This document shows positions 35,059 to 44,007 of a stretch of DNA of 64,000 nt, piece after piece. Source of the DNA: Calothrix sp. 336/3 (GTDB taxonomy: Bacteria; Cyanobacteriota; Cyanobacteriia; Cyanobacteriales; Nostocaceae); the NCBI RefSeq assembly GCF_000734895.2, contig NZ_CP011382.1, forward strand, positions 4,380,700 through 4,444,699, read 5' to 3'. The notes below the pieces were generated by a model. The model had not been told where the DNA came from and did not search any database. It was given only the letters and a program-made list of their open reading frames with translations. The position numbers and the translations under genes were made by a program. Within the stretch, counting starts at the first letter, position 1, and each line of letters opens with the position of its first letter.

Positions 35059-35473
35059 CTACTTCTGGCTGAAAGGCAACAATCTCCTCGACTACCTGCA
35101 AACCCATTTTTTCTAACATTGTCTGTAAAACTGGGTCAGGAGACAAGCGTAAATAGCTGGGATTAATCTCTACTGGTACATGACGATTCCCTAGGTGGTA
35201 TGCAGCTCGGAATAAATCACTACTAGACTCACCCGTGACTGTAATTACAGCTTCCGGCTTGGCTACAATTCTCACATAAGTACTATTACTCTCATCTTGT
35301 AAAATATCTCCATCCTGGAGTACCGTACCCCGTGGCAAACGCAAAAATACCACCTCCCCAGAAGGTGTTTCCCAACGGTGACGACTGCGGGTACGCTCTT
35401 CCGCAGTTAATTCTATGGTCAAATTAGCTACAACACCTGAGTTTGCTGGTTGACGCTGAGTAAGTGTTAACAT
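35036..35473 (-). CDS. ureE: Urease accessory protein UreE (nickel chaperone)
   Basis: UreE is the dimeric nickel carrier that loads UreG. The 145-residue protein has the N-terminal beta domain (TAEERTRSRHRWETPSG, VFLRLPRGTVLQDGD) and the C-terminal metal-binding domain with AAYHLGNRHVPVEI, containing the conserved dimer-interface His. It ends with a short GHHH-like tail (AYGHHH), a modest version of the His-rich tail. I chose the ATG at 35473 to match family length; an ATG at 35602 would add 43 non-conserved residues. It is the first gene of ureE-ureF-ureG. Confidence 0.93.
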   Translation of the reverse strand: MLTLTQRQPANSGVVANLTIELTAEERTRSRHRWETPSGEVVFLRLPRGTVLQDGDILQDESNSTYVRIVAKPEAVITVTGESSSDLFRAAYHLGNRHVPVEINPSYLRLSPDPVLQTMLEKMGLQVVEEIVAFQPEVGAYGHHH

Positions 35474-35896
35474 GCTGCCAAGTCGAGTCAATGAATGATG
35501 GTTGATGAGATTCTGTATCCATATCCATGGATAGCTGTAGCTTTTAAACTCTCCACGATTTCTTGTAAGATGAAAAGAATTAGAGTCAATCTTTGACAAC
35601 AAGTTGAGTGCATCTGCATTCGGCGTTGAGCGTTTCCCTTTCTACCTATCATGTATCACCTGTTGATCAAACCCATTGGTAAATTCAAGCTGAATTTTGT
35701 TAAATCATTCCTCTATATTCTGCTCCCTATCCCCTTTTTCATTGAAAATGTGATTTTGTCGTTTCTATTCCCTCTTGTCTATCTCGAAGGAATTTGAGGA
35801 TTTAACAGAGAAATAAACGAACATTTGATCATTTCGGATGATTCATCGACACAATAGGGTAAATATGACGCGGTATGATTTACTGCAAAGCAGAGA
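35474..35896. other. ureE / sensor-kinase divergent intergenic region
   Basis: About 420 bp of AT-rich DNA that must hold the divergent promoters of ureEFG and the histidine kinase. I found no GTA-N8-TAC NtcA site and no convincing -35/-10 pair. Confidence 0.3.
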
Positions 35897-35923
35897 CTAG
35901 TTGCAACGAGGGTCAACAACTAG
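35897..35923 (+). promoter_or_regulatory. Hairpin enclosing the ribosome site of the sensor kinase
   Basis: CTAGTTG (35897-35903) and CAACTAG (35917-35923) form a perfect 7-bp stem that ends directly at the ATG at 35924. The loop contains the only Shine-Dalgarno-like sequence (CGAGGG). Such an arrangement could modulate translation initiation. Confidence 0.4.
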
Positions 35924-38053
35924 ATGAATAGCAAGTTGCAAGATATTGTTTTTCAGTTTTCCTCGGATTTGTACTGTCTGATAGGAGATGATGGCTACTT
36001 TCAACAGGTAAACACGGCGTGGGAAGATTTACTCGGCTGGACAGAGGCAGAATTGATACTTCAGCCTTGGTTTGCTTTGGTTCACCCAGAAGAGCTAAAC
36101 ATCACAATGCAAGTTTACCAGGAACTAGTCAGTGGTGAAGCCATTCAGTTAGAAAATCGTTACAGTCATAAGGATGGTACCTACCGTTGGTTAGCCTGGA
36201 GAATGCTTTTAAATGATGATGGTCAAGTTTATGGTATCGGACGTGACATCAGTACCTATAAGCAGCAGGAGTTAGCCTTAGAGGCGATCGTTCAAAGACA
36301 AGCCACAAATTTACGTATGGCGCGTCAAGCTGAAAAACTTGCAAGAGAACAGTTTCAGGAAGCGCAACAGCAATTAAATTCTTTAAAAACACAATTTGAA
36401 GAAAGACTCAGATTACAAGTTGAGCAACGTGTGCAGCAGATACTGTTGGGTGAATCTATCCCGGCAGATATTTCTTACACTCTGACCTACGAAGATTTAC
36501 TGAGGTCGATGCTTGACCACTTGTATCCAGCAATTCCCCACGATATTTCCGGAACAATTTTGCTCTTGGATACTCAGCCAGAGGGTTTAGAAAGTACCCT
36601 GGAAAATCGTCGATACAATTTACCTGGCTGTAAATTATTTTTTAACAATCATCGTCCCTTAAGCAATCAGCTTCAGGAAGATATCCAACAACAAATGTTG
36701 GTACGTTTATCAAAATTAAGTGGACAGGATTTAAGTCAGGCTTCCTTAACTGTTCATTATCTCAATTCTTTGGAACCACAGGCAGAAAATACCCTAGATG
36801 ATATTGGTTCCCTGTTGTTGGTTCCTCTAATTAATACGCCCTACGAAGATAACCGCATTATTGGGTTATTATTTGTGGGAACTGAGCAGGTGGAACAATT
36901 TAACGAAGAACAGATTCGCCTACTTTACCACGTCGCGAGTAACGCTTCCATTGCCATTCAGCAGCTACGCTTCTTTTTTATTACCTTAGAAAAGTATGAC
37001 TTAGAGAGTATTTTGGCACATTTGCCGGAGGGAGTGCTGTTGCTAGATGCAGAGCAACGAGTGATTTTAACCAATCCCGTTGCTAGGGATTATCTCTCTT
37101 CCCTTGCAGATATAAATGGGGATAACGTGTTACAAACTTTGGGTGGAAAATCCCTGCAAGAATTACAGCAATGCGATATTCATGATCCTAGTTGTAATGA
37201 AGTAACTTCCGTGAATCAGAGTGATTTAGTTATAGAAGTGATTGTAGAGCGCGTCACCCTGGAAATTCATTCGGTTTACTGGTTGGTGTTGCTGCGGGAT
37301 ATTAGCGATCGCAAACGTGTAGAAGCGGAAATTCGCAAAGCATTAGAAAAGGAACGGGAGTTAAATTCCCTGAAAAGTCGCTTAGTCAGAACGATTTCCC
37401 ACGAGTACCGTACACCCCTCGCCACAATTATTTTAGCCGCAGAAACTTTGACTAAGTACTATGATAGGCTGGCAAAGGATAAGCAATTTTCCGCACTCAA
37501 AAGAATTCAGACTGCTGCCCAACAGATGGCACAGTTAGTTGATGACATTTTATTAAGCAATCAAATTGAGTCGGGAAAGTTAGCGTTTCATCCTGCACCC
37601 TTAGATATTGTGAAATTCTGTGAGCAGATAGTTGAAGATATCAAGCTTTTAGGTGATTATCGTCATCGAATAATTTTCACCCATAAAGGCGATATGCAGA
37701 GCATTCACTTGGATGCAACTTTAGTCCGTCAATTTCTCACCAATTTACTCAATAATGCCATTAAATACTCTCCAGAGGGGGGAATTGTGCGCTTACGTCT
37801 TGCTAGTGGTAATGGAAAAGTGGTATTTCAGGTAGAAGACCAAGGAATTACCATACCACCCCTAGACCAACCGAAAATCTTTGATGCTTTTCATCGTGGT
37901 AGTAATGTGGATACGATTCCTGGTACAGGGTTGGGTTTAGCAATTGTCAAGAAAGCGGTGGAATTGCACGGGGGAGAAATTCGCTTTCATAGTCAGTTAG
38001 GTGTGGGTACAACTTTTACTGTCAAGTTACCCTTAGTATCGAGCCAGAATTAG
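35924..38053 (+). CDS. PAS/GAF-type sensor histidine kinase
   Basis: The 709-residue protein lacks membrane helices. Domains in order: PAS at ~8-115 (LYCLIGDDGYFQQVNTAWEDLLGWTE, then GIGRDIS); a coiled coil ~120-175; a GAF-like region ~190-350 (LLVPLINTPYEDNRIIGLLFVG); a second PAS-like region ~360-470; then HisKA with phospho-acceptor His493 in TISHEYRTPL; and HATPase_c with N box LLNNAIKYS and G2 GTGLGLAIVKKAVELHGG. The G1 box reads EDQGITIPP, with Thr where DxGxG normally has its second Gly. There is no adjacent response regulator; an ABC-2 permease follows 76 bp later. Confidence 0.9.
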   Translation: MNSKLQDIVFQFSSDLYCLIGDDGYFQQVNTAWEDLLGWTEAELILQPWFALVHPEELNITMQVYQELVSGEAIQLENRYSHKDGTYRWLAWRMLLNDDGQVYGIGRDISTYKQQELALEAIVQRQATNLRMARQAEKLAREQFQEAQQQLNSLKTQFEERLRLQVEQRVQQILLGESIPADISYTLTYEDLLRSMLDHLYPAIPHDISGTILLLDTQPEGLESTLENRRYNLPGCKLFFNNHRPLSNQLQEDIQQQMLVRLSKLSGQDLSQASLTVHYLNSLEPQAENTLDDIGSLLLVPLINTPYEDNRIIGLLFVGTEQVEQFNEEQIRLLYHVASNASIAIQQLRFFFITLEKYDLESILAHLPEGVLLLDAEQRVILTNPVARDYLSSLADINGDNVLQTLGGKSLQELQQCDIHDPSCNEVTSVNQSDLVIEVIVERVTLEIHSVYWLVLLRDISDRKRVEAEIRKALEKERELNSLKSRLVRTISHEYRTPLATIILAAETLTKYYDRLAKDKQFSALKRIQTAAQQMAQLVDDILLSNQIESGKLAFHPAPLDIVKFCEQIVEDIKLLGDYRHRIIFTHKGDMQSIHLDATLVRQFLTNLLNNAIKYSPEGGIVRLRLASGNGKVVFQVEDQGITIPPLDQPKIFDAFHRGSNVDTIPGTGLGLAIVKKAVELHGGEIRFHSQLGVGTTFTVKLPLVSSQN

Positions 38054-38129
38054 AGATTTCCTTTGACTTCAGTATATAAAGAAATGTAAATTAGAGTGAC
38101 TAGGGGAATCGTGAGACATTATAAAAACA

Positions 38130-38957
38130 GTGGCTATTCAACAATCATTACCACTTGGTAAAAAGATTAAATTTCGGCAATTCCAAAATTTAGTTGCAGA
38201 CAGCTTGACAATTTTCTGGGGAGAATGGTTGGAGCTACGTGCCAGAATTACCCAGGTGGCAGCATCGGGGTTAGTTTCACCACTAATATATATTGTGGCG
38301 TTTGGTTTAGGTTTAGGTAATTCCATTCAGCCGGGAAGCGGCATTAGTGGAGAATACAAGAACTACCTAGAGTTTATTTTACCAGGAATGGTAGCTTTAT
38401 CATCCATGACAGTCAGTTTTGCGGGGACAACTTTCTCGATTTGTGGAGATAGATTATTTACAAAAAACTTTGAAGAATTGTTATTAGTTCCTATCCACCC
38501 CTTAGCTTTACATCTAGGCAAAATGTTAGCAGGAGTGGTGCGGGGGGGAATGACATCGATTTCCGTAATTATCGTCGCTCTGCTATTTTCCGGCAACTGG
38601 AATTTTCTCAATCCCTTGTTTCTATTAATTATGCTGCTGAATTGTGCAGTGTTTTCCGGTTTAGGGGTACTAGTGGGGTTGAGTGTGCGATCGCTGGAAT
38701 CGGTGGGACTGTACAATAACTTTGTGATTGTTCCCATGTCATTTCTGGGTGCAACATTCTTCGACCCTGTAAAATTACCATTTTTCCTGAAAATACTAGT
38801 TTACTGCCTACCCCTAACCTACGCTAGTTTAGGATTACGAGCCGCCGTCTACTTACCATTATCCCAGTTTCCCTGGTATACTGTCGTCATTTTATTAGTG
38901 ATGGCGATCGCTCTGTCTCTGTTAGGTGCGAAACAATTTAGCAGTCAACAGGATTAG
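38130..38957 (+). CDS. ABC-2 type transporter permease
   Basis: The 275-residue integral membrane protein has about six hydrophobic segments and belongs to the ABC-2 family of export permeases (drug, polysaccharide or lipid). Its blocks include LEFILPGMVALSSMTVSFAGT, FEELLLVPIHPLALHLGKML and FLGATFFDPVKLP. It starts with GTG at 38130; no strong Shine-Dalgarno is seen. No ATPase gene adjoins it, so its ATP-binding partner must be encoded elsewhere. It lies between the sensor kinase and rsmI on the same strand. Confidence 0.83.
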   Translation: MAIQQSLPLGKKIKFRQFQNLVADSLTIFWGEWLELRARITQVAASGLVSPLIYIVAFGLGLGNSIQPGSGISGEYKNYLEFILPGMVALSSMTVSFAGTTFSICGDRLFTKNFEELLLVPIHPLALHLGKMLAGVVRGGMTSISVIIVALLFSGNWNFLNPLFLLIMLLNCAVFSGLGVLVGLSVRSLESVGLYNNFVIVPMSFLGATFFDPVKLPFFLKILVYCLPLTYASLGLRAAVYLPLSQFPWYTVVILLVMAIALSLLGAKQFSSQQD

Positions 38958-39030
38958 GTAATAGGTGATGGGTAAGGGGTAATGGATAATAGAAACAACT
39001 TTCCCCCTGTTTTCTTCCTTTCCCCACCCC

Positions 39031-39891
39031 ATGGCAACAGAACCCCAACCGAGTACTCTCTATATTGTCGGTACACCTATCGGTAACTTAGAAGATATGA
39101 CATTTCGTGGTATCAAAATTCTCCAAGGTGTGGACTTAATTGCCGCAGAAGATACCCGTCATACAGGAAAATTACTCCAGCACTTCCAGATTAAAACCCC
39201 CCAAATTAGTCATCACGAACATAATCTCAATAGTCGGATTCCCGAATTGATTCAGAAGTTGCAATCAGGGATGGCGATCGCCCTAGTTACAGATGCAGGG
39301 ATGCCAGGGATTTCCGATCCTGGGTATGAATTAATCACTAGCTGCATTCAGGAAAAAATTCCCGTAGTTCCCATACCCGGTGCAACTGCGGCGATTACTG
39401 CTCTCAGTGCTGGAGGATTACCCACAGATAAATTTATTTTTGAAGGGTTTTTACCTGCCAAATCCAAAGCCAGACGAGAACATCTGGCTAAATTACACAC
39501 AGAACACCGCACTCTAATTTTCTATGAATCTCCCCACAGATTGCGCGATACTTTACAAGACTTTGCAGATATTTTTGGGCAACAACGGCAAATCGTTTTA
39601 GCTAGGGAATTGACGAAATTACACGAAGAATTTTGGCGGGGAACCATTGCCGCAGCTATTCAAGAATGGAGCGATCGCCAACCCCAGGGAGAATATACCA
39701 TACTAGTAGCAGGGACTTCACCCACCAACCGTGAATTTACAGAAGCTGAATTACAAGCAGAACTCACAAAACTGATTCATCAAGGTATCTCTCGCTCCCA
39801 AGCAAGTCGGGAATTAGCTGAGATTACCTCCCTCCCTAAGCGACAAATTTATCAAATCGCTCTGACAATTTTGGCACCAGGGGAAGAGTGA
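39031..39891 (+). CDS. rsmI: 16S rRNA 2'-O-ribose C1402 methyltransferase
   Basis: RsmI methylates the ribose of C1402 in 16S rRNA using S-adenosylmethionine. The 286-residue protein has the tetrapyrrole-methylase fold: LYIVGTPIGNLEDMTFR at the start, AAEDTRHTGKLL, LVTDAGMPGISDPG (SAM loop), and IPGATAAITALSAGGLPTDKFIFEGFLP (in pieces). Length and motifs are typical. The gap to the upstream permease carries GGTAATAGGTGATGGG-type repeats (38957-38991). Confidence 0.96.
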   Translation: MATEPQPSTLYIVGTPIGNLEDMTFRGIKILQGVDLIAAEDTRHTGKLLQHFQIKTPQISHHEHNLNSRIPELIQKLQSGMAIALVTDAGMPGISDPGYELITSCIQEKIPVVPIPGATAAITALSAGGLPTDKFIFEGFLPAKSKARREHLAKLHTEHRTLIFYESPHRLRDTLQDFADIFGQQRQIVLARELTKLHEEFWRGTIAAAIQEWSDRQPQGEYTILVAGTSPTNREFTEAELQAELTKLIHQGISRSQASRELAEITSLPKRQIYQIALTILAPGEE

Positions 39892-39899
39892 GGCAAGAA

Positions 39900-42800
39900 T
39901 TAAACAGTTGTCACCGCGATCGCTCCACCTAAAGCTGAGAATATCGCCGAAACAACAGCAGTGGCGAACAACCACCAAGCAGCAGACGCAGCAGCTTTGC
40001 GAGTCTCTTCCGCTTGTTTTTGGGCTTGAATTTTGACAATTTCTAACCGTTTTTGGGTTTCCTGCTGCAAACGCTCCGCACGTTGTAATACACTATTGCG
40101 TGCCCGTTCTACTTGGTCAATAATGCGATTAGCATCAGCTTCAGAAATGTCATCACGGGAAGACATAATTGCTACCAGGGTATCTCTGTCAAAATCAGAT
40201 AGGCGATCGCGCAATGCTTCAAACCCAGCTTGGGGGTCATCAAACATTTTTCTCACGTCGCGCTTTATACCATCATAGTTAAGCTCAGGACGGTTCAAGG
40301 AGTTGAGATAGTTACGAATGCGAGCAAAAATGCCATCAATTGTATCTTGGATTCGCTGTTGAATATTCCGTATTTGCTGTACGAATTGTTCACGTACCCG
40401 AATCATATTATCAGCAATCTCCGCTGCTTCTGTCTCAGTCAAATCTTCCCGCAATTTCAACAAAGCAATGATGGTAGAACGGTCGAAACGCGATAGGCGA
40501 TCGCCGATAGTTTCTATACCTAAACGGGGGTCATGGAGAATTAGTTGGAAGTCCCTTTTAATACCTTCTGGATTTAACTCTTCCTTACCTGTGAGACGTA
40601 AATACTCTTCTAGATAAGCTTGAAAGGTTTGGACACGCTGTTGAGTACGGACAGCAAAACGTCTAGGCACGCGAAGGAAATTACGTAGAGAGTGTTCCAC
40701 AGAATCAATAGTTCTATTAACCTGTTCCTCCGTTAAATCATCCCTTTGACTCAGTAATTTTACTAAGGTGCTTCTGTCTAATTGAGATAAACGCCGCCGT
40801 AATGCCAGTGCCCCAATGCGGGGATTTTCCAGCAACTGTGACAAGTCTCGTTGGATACCTTCTGGATTCAGTTCCTCCTTCCCTGTATTGCGTAGATAAT
40901 CGGCGATCGCGGTGGTGACAGAATCATATTCAGCCTTAGCCTTATCTGCAATAACTTGGGGTGTTGAGCGAATATTATGCCAACTATCCTCGACATCATA
41001 GAGAATACGGTTAACATCAGTCTCCGTTAAATCCTGACGTTGGCTCAGTAGCTTGACCAAAGTATCGCGGTCAAAATGTGATAAACGTGCCCGCAGTAAC
41101 GCCATTCCCGCTTCCGGATTATCCAGGAGAGTTTTCAACTCACTGCGAATTGCATCAGGATTCAGTTCTTCCTTGCCAGTATCTCGTAGGTATGATTGTA
41201 AATTTAACCACAACTTTTCTACCTGAAATTTGGCTTGCTCTGTCAATCCCTGAGATACAACCAACACCTCTTGCACCTGCTTTTGTAATTCATCAATGAT
41301 GCCCTCTGCTTCTGGGTAGTAAATATCACTACGTTCCCGCAGAATTGACCCCATTTCTTGACGATTTAACCACGATAAGCGCAGAGATAAAGTTTCATAG
41401 TCTGTATTGCTATCAGCTAACAAAGGTTTAAAATCTCGCTCAATTCCCTCAGCTGTCAAATTTTCCTTGGGTGTGAACAACAGATAATTTTCTACCTGAC
41501 GTTGCAAATCCAAGGTGATTTCCCTTTCCTCATTAGCTCTGACAGTTAACAAAACATCTTGGCGAACCGCTTCCAACTGTTGGGAAATTTCTTCAATCTG
41601 TACCTGAGTCAGTAATCCCCGTTGTTGGAGCATATTCACAAAATCTTGGCGAGATAAGTTTTCTAACTCCTCTCGTACCTTACCAGGGTCAGCTGCGGAG
41701 TCGTAAATGACATCCCGAAATTCTTGGTGAATTTTCTCGCGACTGAATTGCCAAGCATAGGTATGAAGGAGATAGTTTTCCACATCTACCCGAATCGGAC
41801 TGTAGGGTTGGGAAGGTGTGGGCAAACCCAACTTATCTGCTTGTTCTAAAGTTTTATCTTTAACGGTAGTAATTTGCTGAAAAATCTTTTCTACATCCAA
41901 ATCGGATAAATCCGTGCGTCCCAATATCACACCCGTCAAGGTAGATAATCCCTGTTGCAGCAAACCTGGTTTCTCCTTTGCTACAGCTTTTGTTGTCCGT
42001 AGCTCTGCCAAAGCTGCTTCTAGTTTTTGATTCAGTTCATCCTTATTTACCTGTCCCGGTGGCAAAGATTTCAGCTGATTGATTAATTCACCCAATTTAT
42101 CACTGCGAGATTGCTGACTCACTACCTGTTGCCATACGCTATACAACGTATCCCCTAGACGTTGCATATCTCGTTTGGATATGTCAGTGCGATCGCTAAC
42201 TAAATTCATAAACTTTTCTCGGTCAATATCTGCCAGATTCCCACTCGCAGCAATTTCTTGCACCTGGGGGTCATTCAGTAATCCAGCAAAATCAGCCCGA
42301 ACTTGATTTAAATCTAACTCTGGGGAACGTACCATTTCCAGGTATTCTTCCATGGTCTCACGGAGACTTCCAGGGTCAATAGCACTACCAATCTCCTTCC
42401 GTACTGCTGATGCCGCCGCTTCCGCAGTTGCCACAACTTGTTGATTTATCGTCTTCGCACCAAAAGCAGCAGTGGCAGTTCCCATAATTGCCTGGAAACC
42501 CGAAGTCGCAGTATTTACCACCGAACCAATTAGAGAACCGACGGTAGTTGAACTTACCCACACCAATAGGAGAAAGTATGCACCCCAAATCACTAAACCC
42601 AGGATTGCTCCTAACTCTGGACTCAGCACCAGTAAACTCAATTTAACTGCCAGAAAACAGGCAACTGCCAAGGCGATCGTTACAGTCACCAAAGTCCAGA
42701 TACCGACAGCTGTGCCAATTTTACGAATCGTACCCCCGAAACTGGTGATATCATCGCTTTCCCCATCGGGCGATCGCCCCAAATAGGAAATACCAGCAGC

Positions 42801-42980
42801 AACGGAGAGATTCGTTAACACCAATTGCAGTGCAAAAGCGAGGATAACCCCAGAAATTAAAGCAGTAAAAAATCGTGGACCAGATACCAACACAGAAGCT
42901 TGTGCTGGATTGATATTAGTTGTTTCCGTGGTCAACTGTGCCAACCACGGCCCAAATTCTAGATGTTCAATCAAAAACAT
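39900..42980 (-). CDS. Large membrane protein with ~8 tandem 98-residue helical repeats
   Basis: This 1026-residue protein has four N-terminal membrane helices (within residues ~30-180). A long helical repeat region follows, with one C-terminal helix near 1000 (AASAAWWLFATAVVSAIFSALGG). Repeat units begin near residues 212, 310, 405, 500, 598, 698, 794 and 893, a period of ~98. The best ones read YLRxTGKEELNPEGIxRDL ... LxDPxxGxxALRxRLSxxDRxTLVxLLSQRxDLTExxxNRIIDxVE. It is probably a membrane-anchored scaffold with a large soluble repeat arm. I do not recognise a functional family. It is convergent with rsmI, 8 bp apart. Confidence 0.85.
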   Translation of the reverse strand: MFLIEHLEFGPWLAQLTTETTNINPAQASVLVSGPRFFTALISGVILAFALQLVLTNLSVAAGISYLGRSPDGESDDITSFGGTIRKIGTAVGIWTLVTVTIALAVACFLAVKLSLLVLSPELGAILGLVIWGAYFLLLVWVSSTTVGSLIGSVVNTATSGFQAIMGTATAAFGAKTINQQVVATAEAAASAVRKEIGSAIDPGSLRETMEEYLEMVRSPELDLNQVRADFAGLLNDPQVQEIAASGNLADIDREKFMNLVSDRTDISKRDMQRLGDTLYSVWQQVVSQQSRSDKLGELINQLKSLPPGQVNKDELNQKLEAALAELRTTKAVAKEKPGLLQQGLSTLTGVILGRTDLSDLDVEKIFQQITTVKDKTLEQADKLGLPTPSQPYSPIRVDVENYLLHTYAWQFSREKIHQEFRDVIYDSAADPGKVREELENLSRQDFVNMLQQRGLLTQVQIEEISQQLEAVRQDVLLTVRANEEREITLDLQRQVENYLLFTPKENLTAEGIERDFKPLLADSNTDYETLSLRLSWLNRQEMGSILRERSDIYYPEAEGIIDELQKQVQEVLVVSQGLTEQAKFQVEKLWLNLQSYLRDTGKEELNPDAIRSELKTLLDNPEAGMALLRARLSHFDRDTLVKLLSQRQDLTETDVNRILYDVEDSWHNIRSTPQVIADKAKAEYDSVTTAIADYLRNTGKEELNPEGIQRDLSQLLENPRIGALALRRRLSQLDRSTLVKLLSQRDDLTEEQVNRTIDSVEHSLRNFLRVPRRFAVRTQQRVQTFQAYLEEYLRLTGKEELNPEGIKRDFQLILHDPRLGIETIGDRLSRFDRSTIIALLKLREDLTETEAAEIADNMIRVREQFVQQIRNIQQRIQDTIDGIFARIRNYLNSLNRPELNYDGIKRDVRKMFDDPQAGFEALRDRLSDFDRDTLVAIMSSRDDISEADANRIIDQVERARNSVLQRAERLQQETQKRLEIVKIQAQKQAEETRKAAASAAWWLFATAVVSAIFSALGGAIAVTTV

Positions 42981-43444
42981 TTTAATATTCCTTCCTCTAA
43001 ATCCTCAGTCGGCGAGAATAAATAATTACACGGGATTTACCCTCTGCTGCCATACCCAGTTACTTAGATTCAGAATCGTTGATATTACCCCTAAAAGTAT
43101 CTGCCCCTGGTGATAAGTCCTCATATCACGGGAGATAGAGGTTTTAATATCTCTATTGTTACGGGGAAAGTTAAGCAATATTAAATACTCGAAATATGCC
43201 GTAATTATTCCCAAGCCAAAATATACATAAATACTCTGTTTACCTTATAACCACAGGCATTCTCGAACACCTGTAACTGCTTATGAAGCCTTTTATAACT
43301 AAAATCTAAAAATGATTACATCTGCTTTACATTTACCCTACAGCACCCAGTATGTGCGCGATAATAGGTTCAGAAAAGGTAAAGCAGAAGTTAAATTTCC
43401 TCGGTTCTGTAATTTATAGTTGATTTACAGAGGAGGTGCGGGTT
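42981..43444. other. Upstream region of the repeat membrane protein
   Basis: 464 bp between divergently transcribed genes. Weak inverted repeats occur (AGAGG/CTCT near 43135-43153, ACAGG/CCTGT near 43252-43274). No ORF with a ribosome site is visible before 43445. Confidence 0.35.
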
Positions 43445-43555
43445 ATGCAAAATCTTCTGGTTCCGAATAGCACGGCTTATATTCTTGTCAAAATCTGCGT
43501 ATTACTCTTAGCTATGCTCTTGTGGATAATTACGGTTGCTCCGCCCGTTATCTAA
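43445..43555 (+). CDS. 36-residue single-helix membrane peptide
   Basis: A short ORF starts at an ATG preceded by GAGGAGGTG, a near-perfect match to the 16S anti-Shine-Dalgarno at proper spacing. The peptide starts MQNLLVPNS and has one hydrophobic helix from residue ~11 to the end (AYILVKICVLLLAMLLWIITV) finishing APPVI. It resembles the scale of small photosystem or NDH subunits, but I cannot assign it. The strong ribosome site in an otherwise non-coding gap is the main evidence. Confidence 0.6.
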   Translation: MQNLLVPNSTAYILVKICVLLLAMLLWIITVAPPVI

Positions 43556-43607
43556 AAAATACCCGTGACCACGCAAGCACATGTTTGACCAAAATGATTC
43601 TTCTAAT

Positions 43608-43769
43608 TTAGCTCGCGTGTTCCCAATCGCTGAGGACTTCTTGTTGCTGTTGTTTTGGACGTTGACGTAATGGTACGCGAGGCGAACCGATGTTAACAGG
43701 TGGAAAAGACTGTTGTTTCTTTTTGCCTGTTTTTTGCTGTTTATTGGGGTCTGCTGCTAAGTTCGTCAT
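43608..43769 (-). CDS. 53-residue basic, Gln/Lys-rich small protein
   Basis: The ORF starts with ATG at 43769, preceded by GAGGTGA at good spacing. The product is polar and basic: MTNLAADPNKQQ, then a Lys/Gln run (KKKQQ), SPRVPLRQRPKQQQQ, and an acidic end EVLSDWEHAS. It is likely disordered, with no membrane segment. I do not recognise a family. It may be a nucleic-acid or ribosome-associated small protein, but only composition suggests this. Confidence 0.55.
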   Translation of the reverse strand: MTNLAADPNKQQKTGKKKQQSFPPVNIGSPRVPLRQRPKQQQQEVLSDWEHAS

Positions 43770-44007
43770 GATTTCACCTCAAAATCTTCACAATAGTTTC
43801 CTCAACAGGAATAATCTATATTCCGGCGAATTTGTAATTTCTTAATATTTTTATAATATTTCCCCCTTGTCATTCTGTATCTTGAGGTGCATGGGGTAGG
43901 GGAAAAAATGATAAATTTGATACTTTCCCATTCACCAGGTTGGTTTAGATGGATGGGGTAATGGGAACCTTTCGCTCCCTGTTGTCTGCAAGCAAGTCAC
44001 CTGATAC

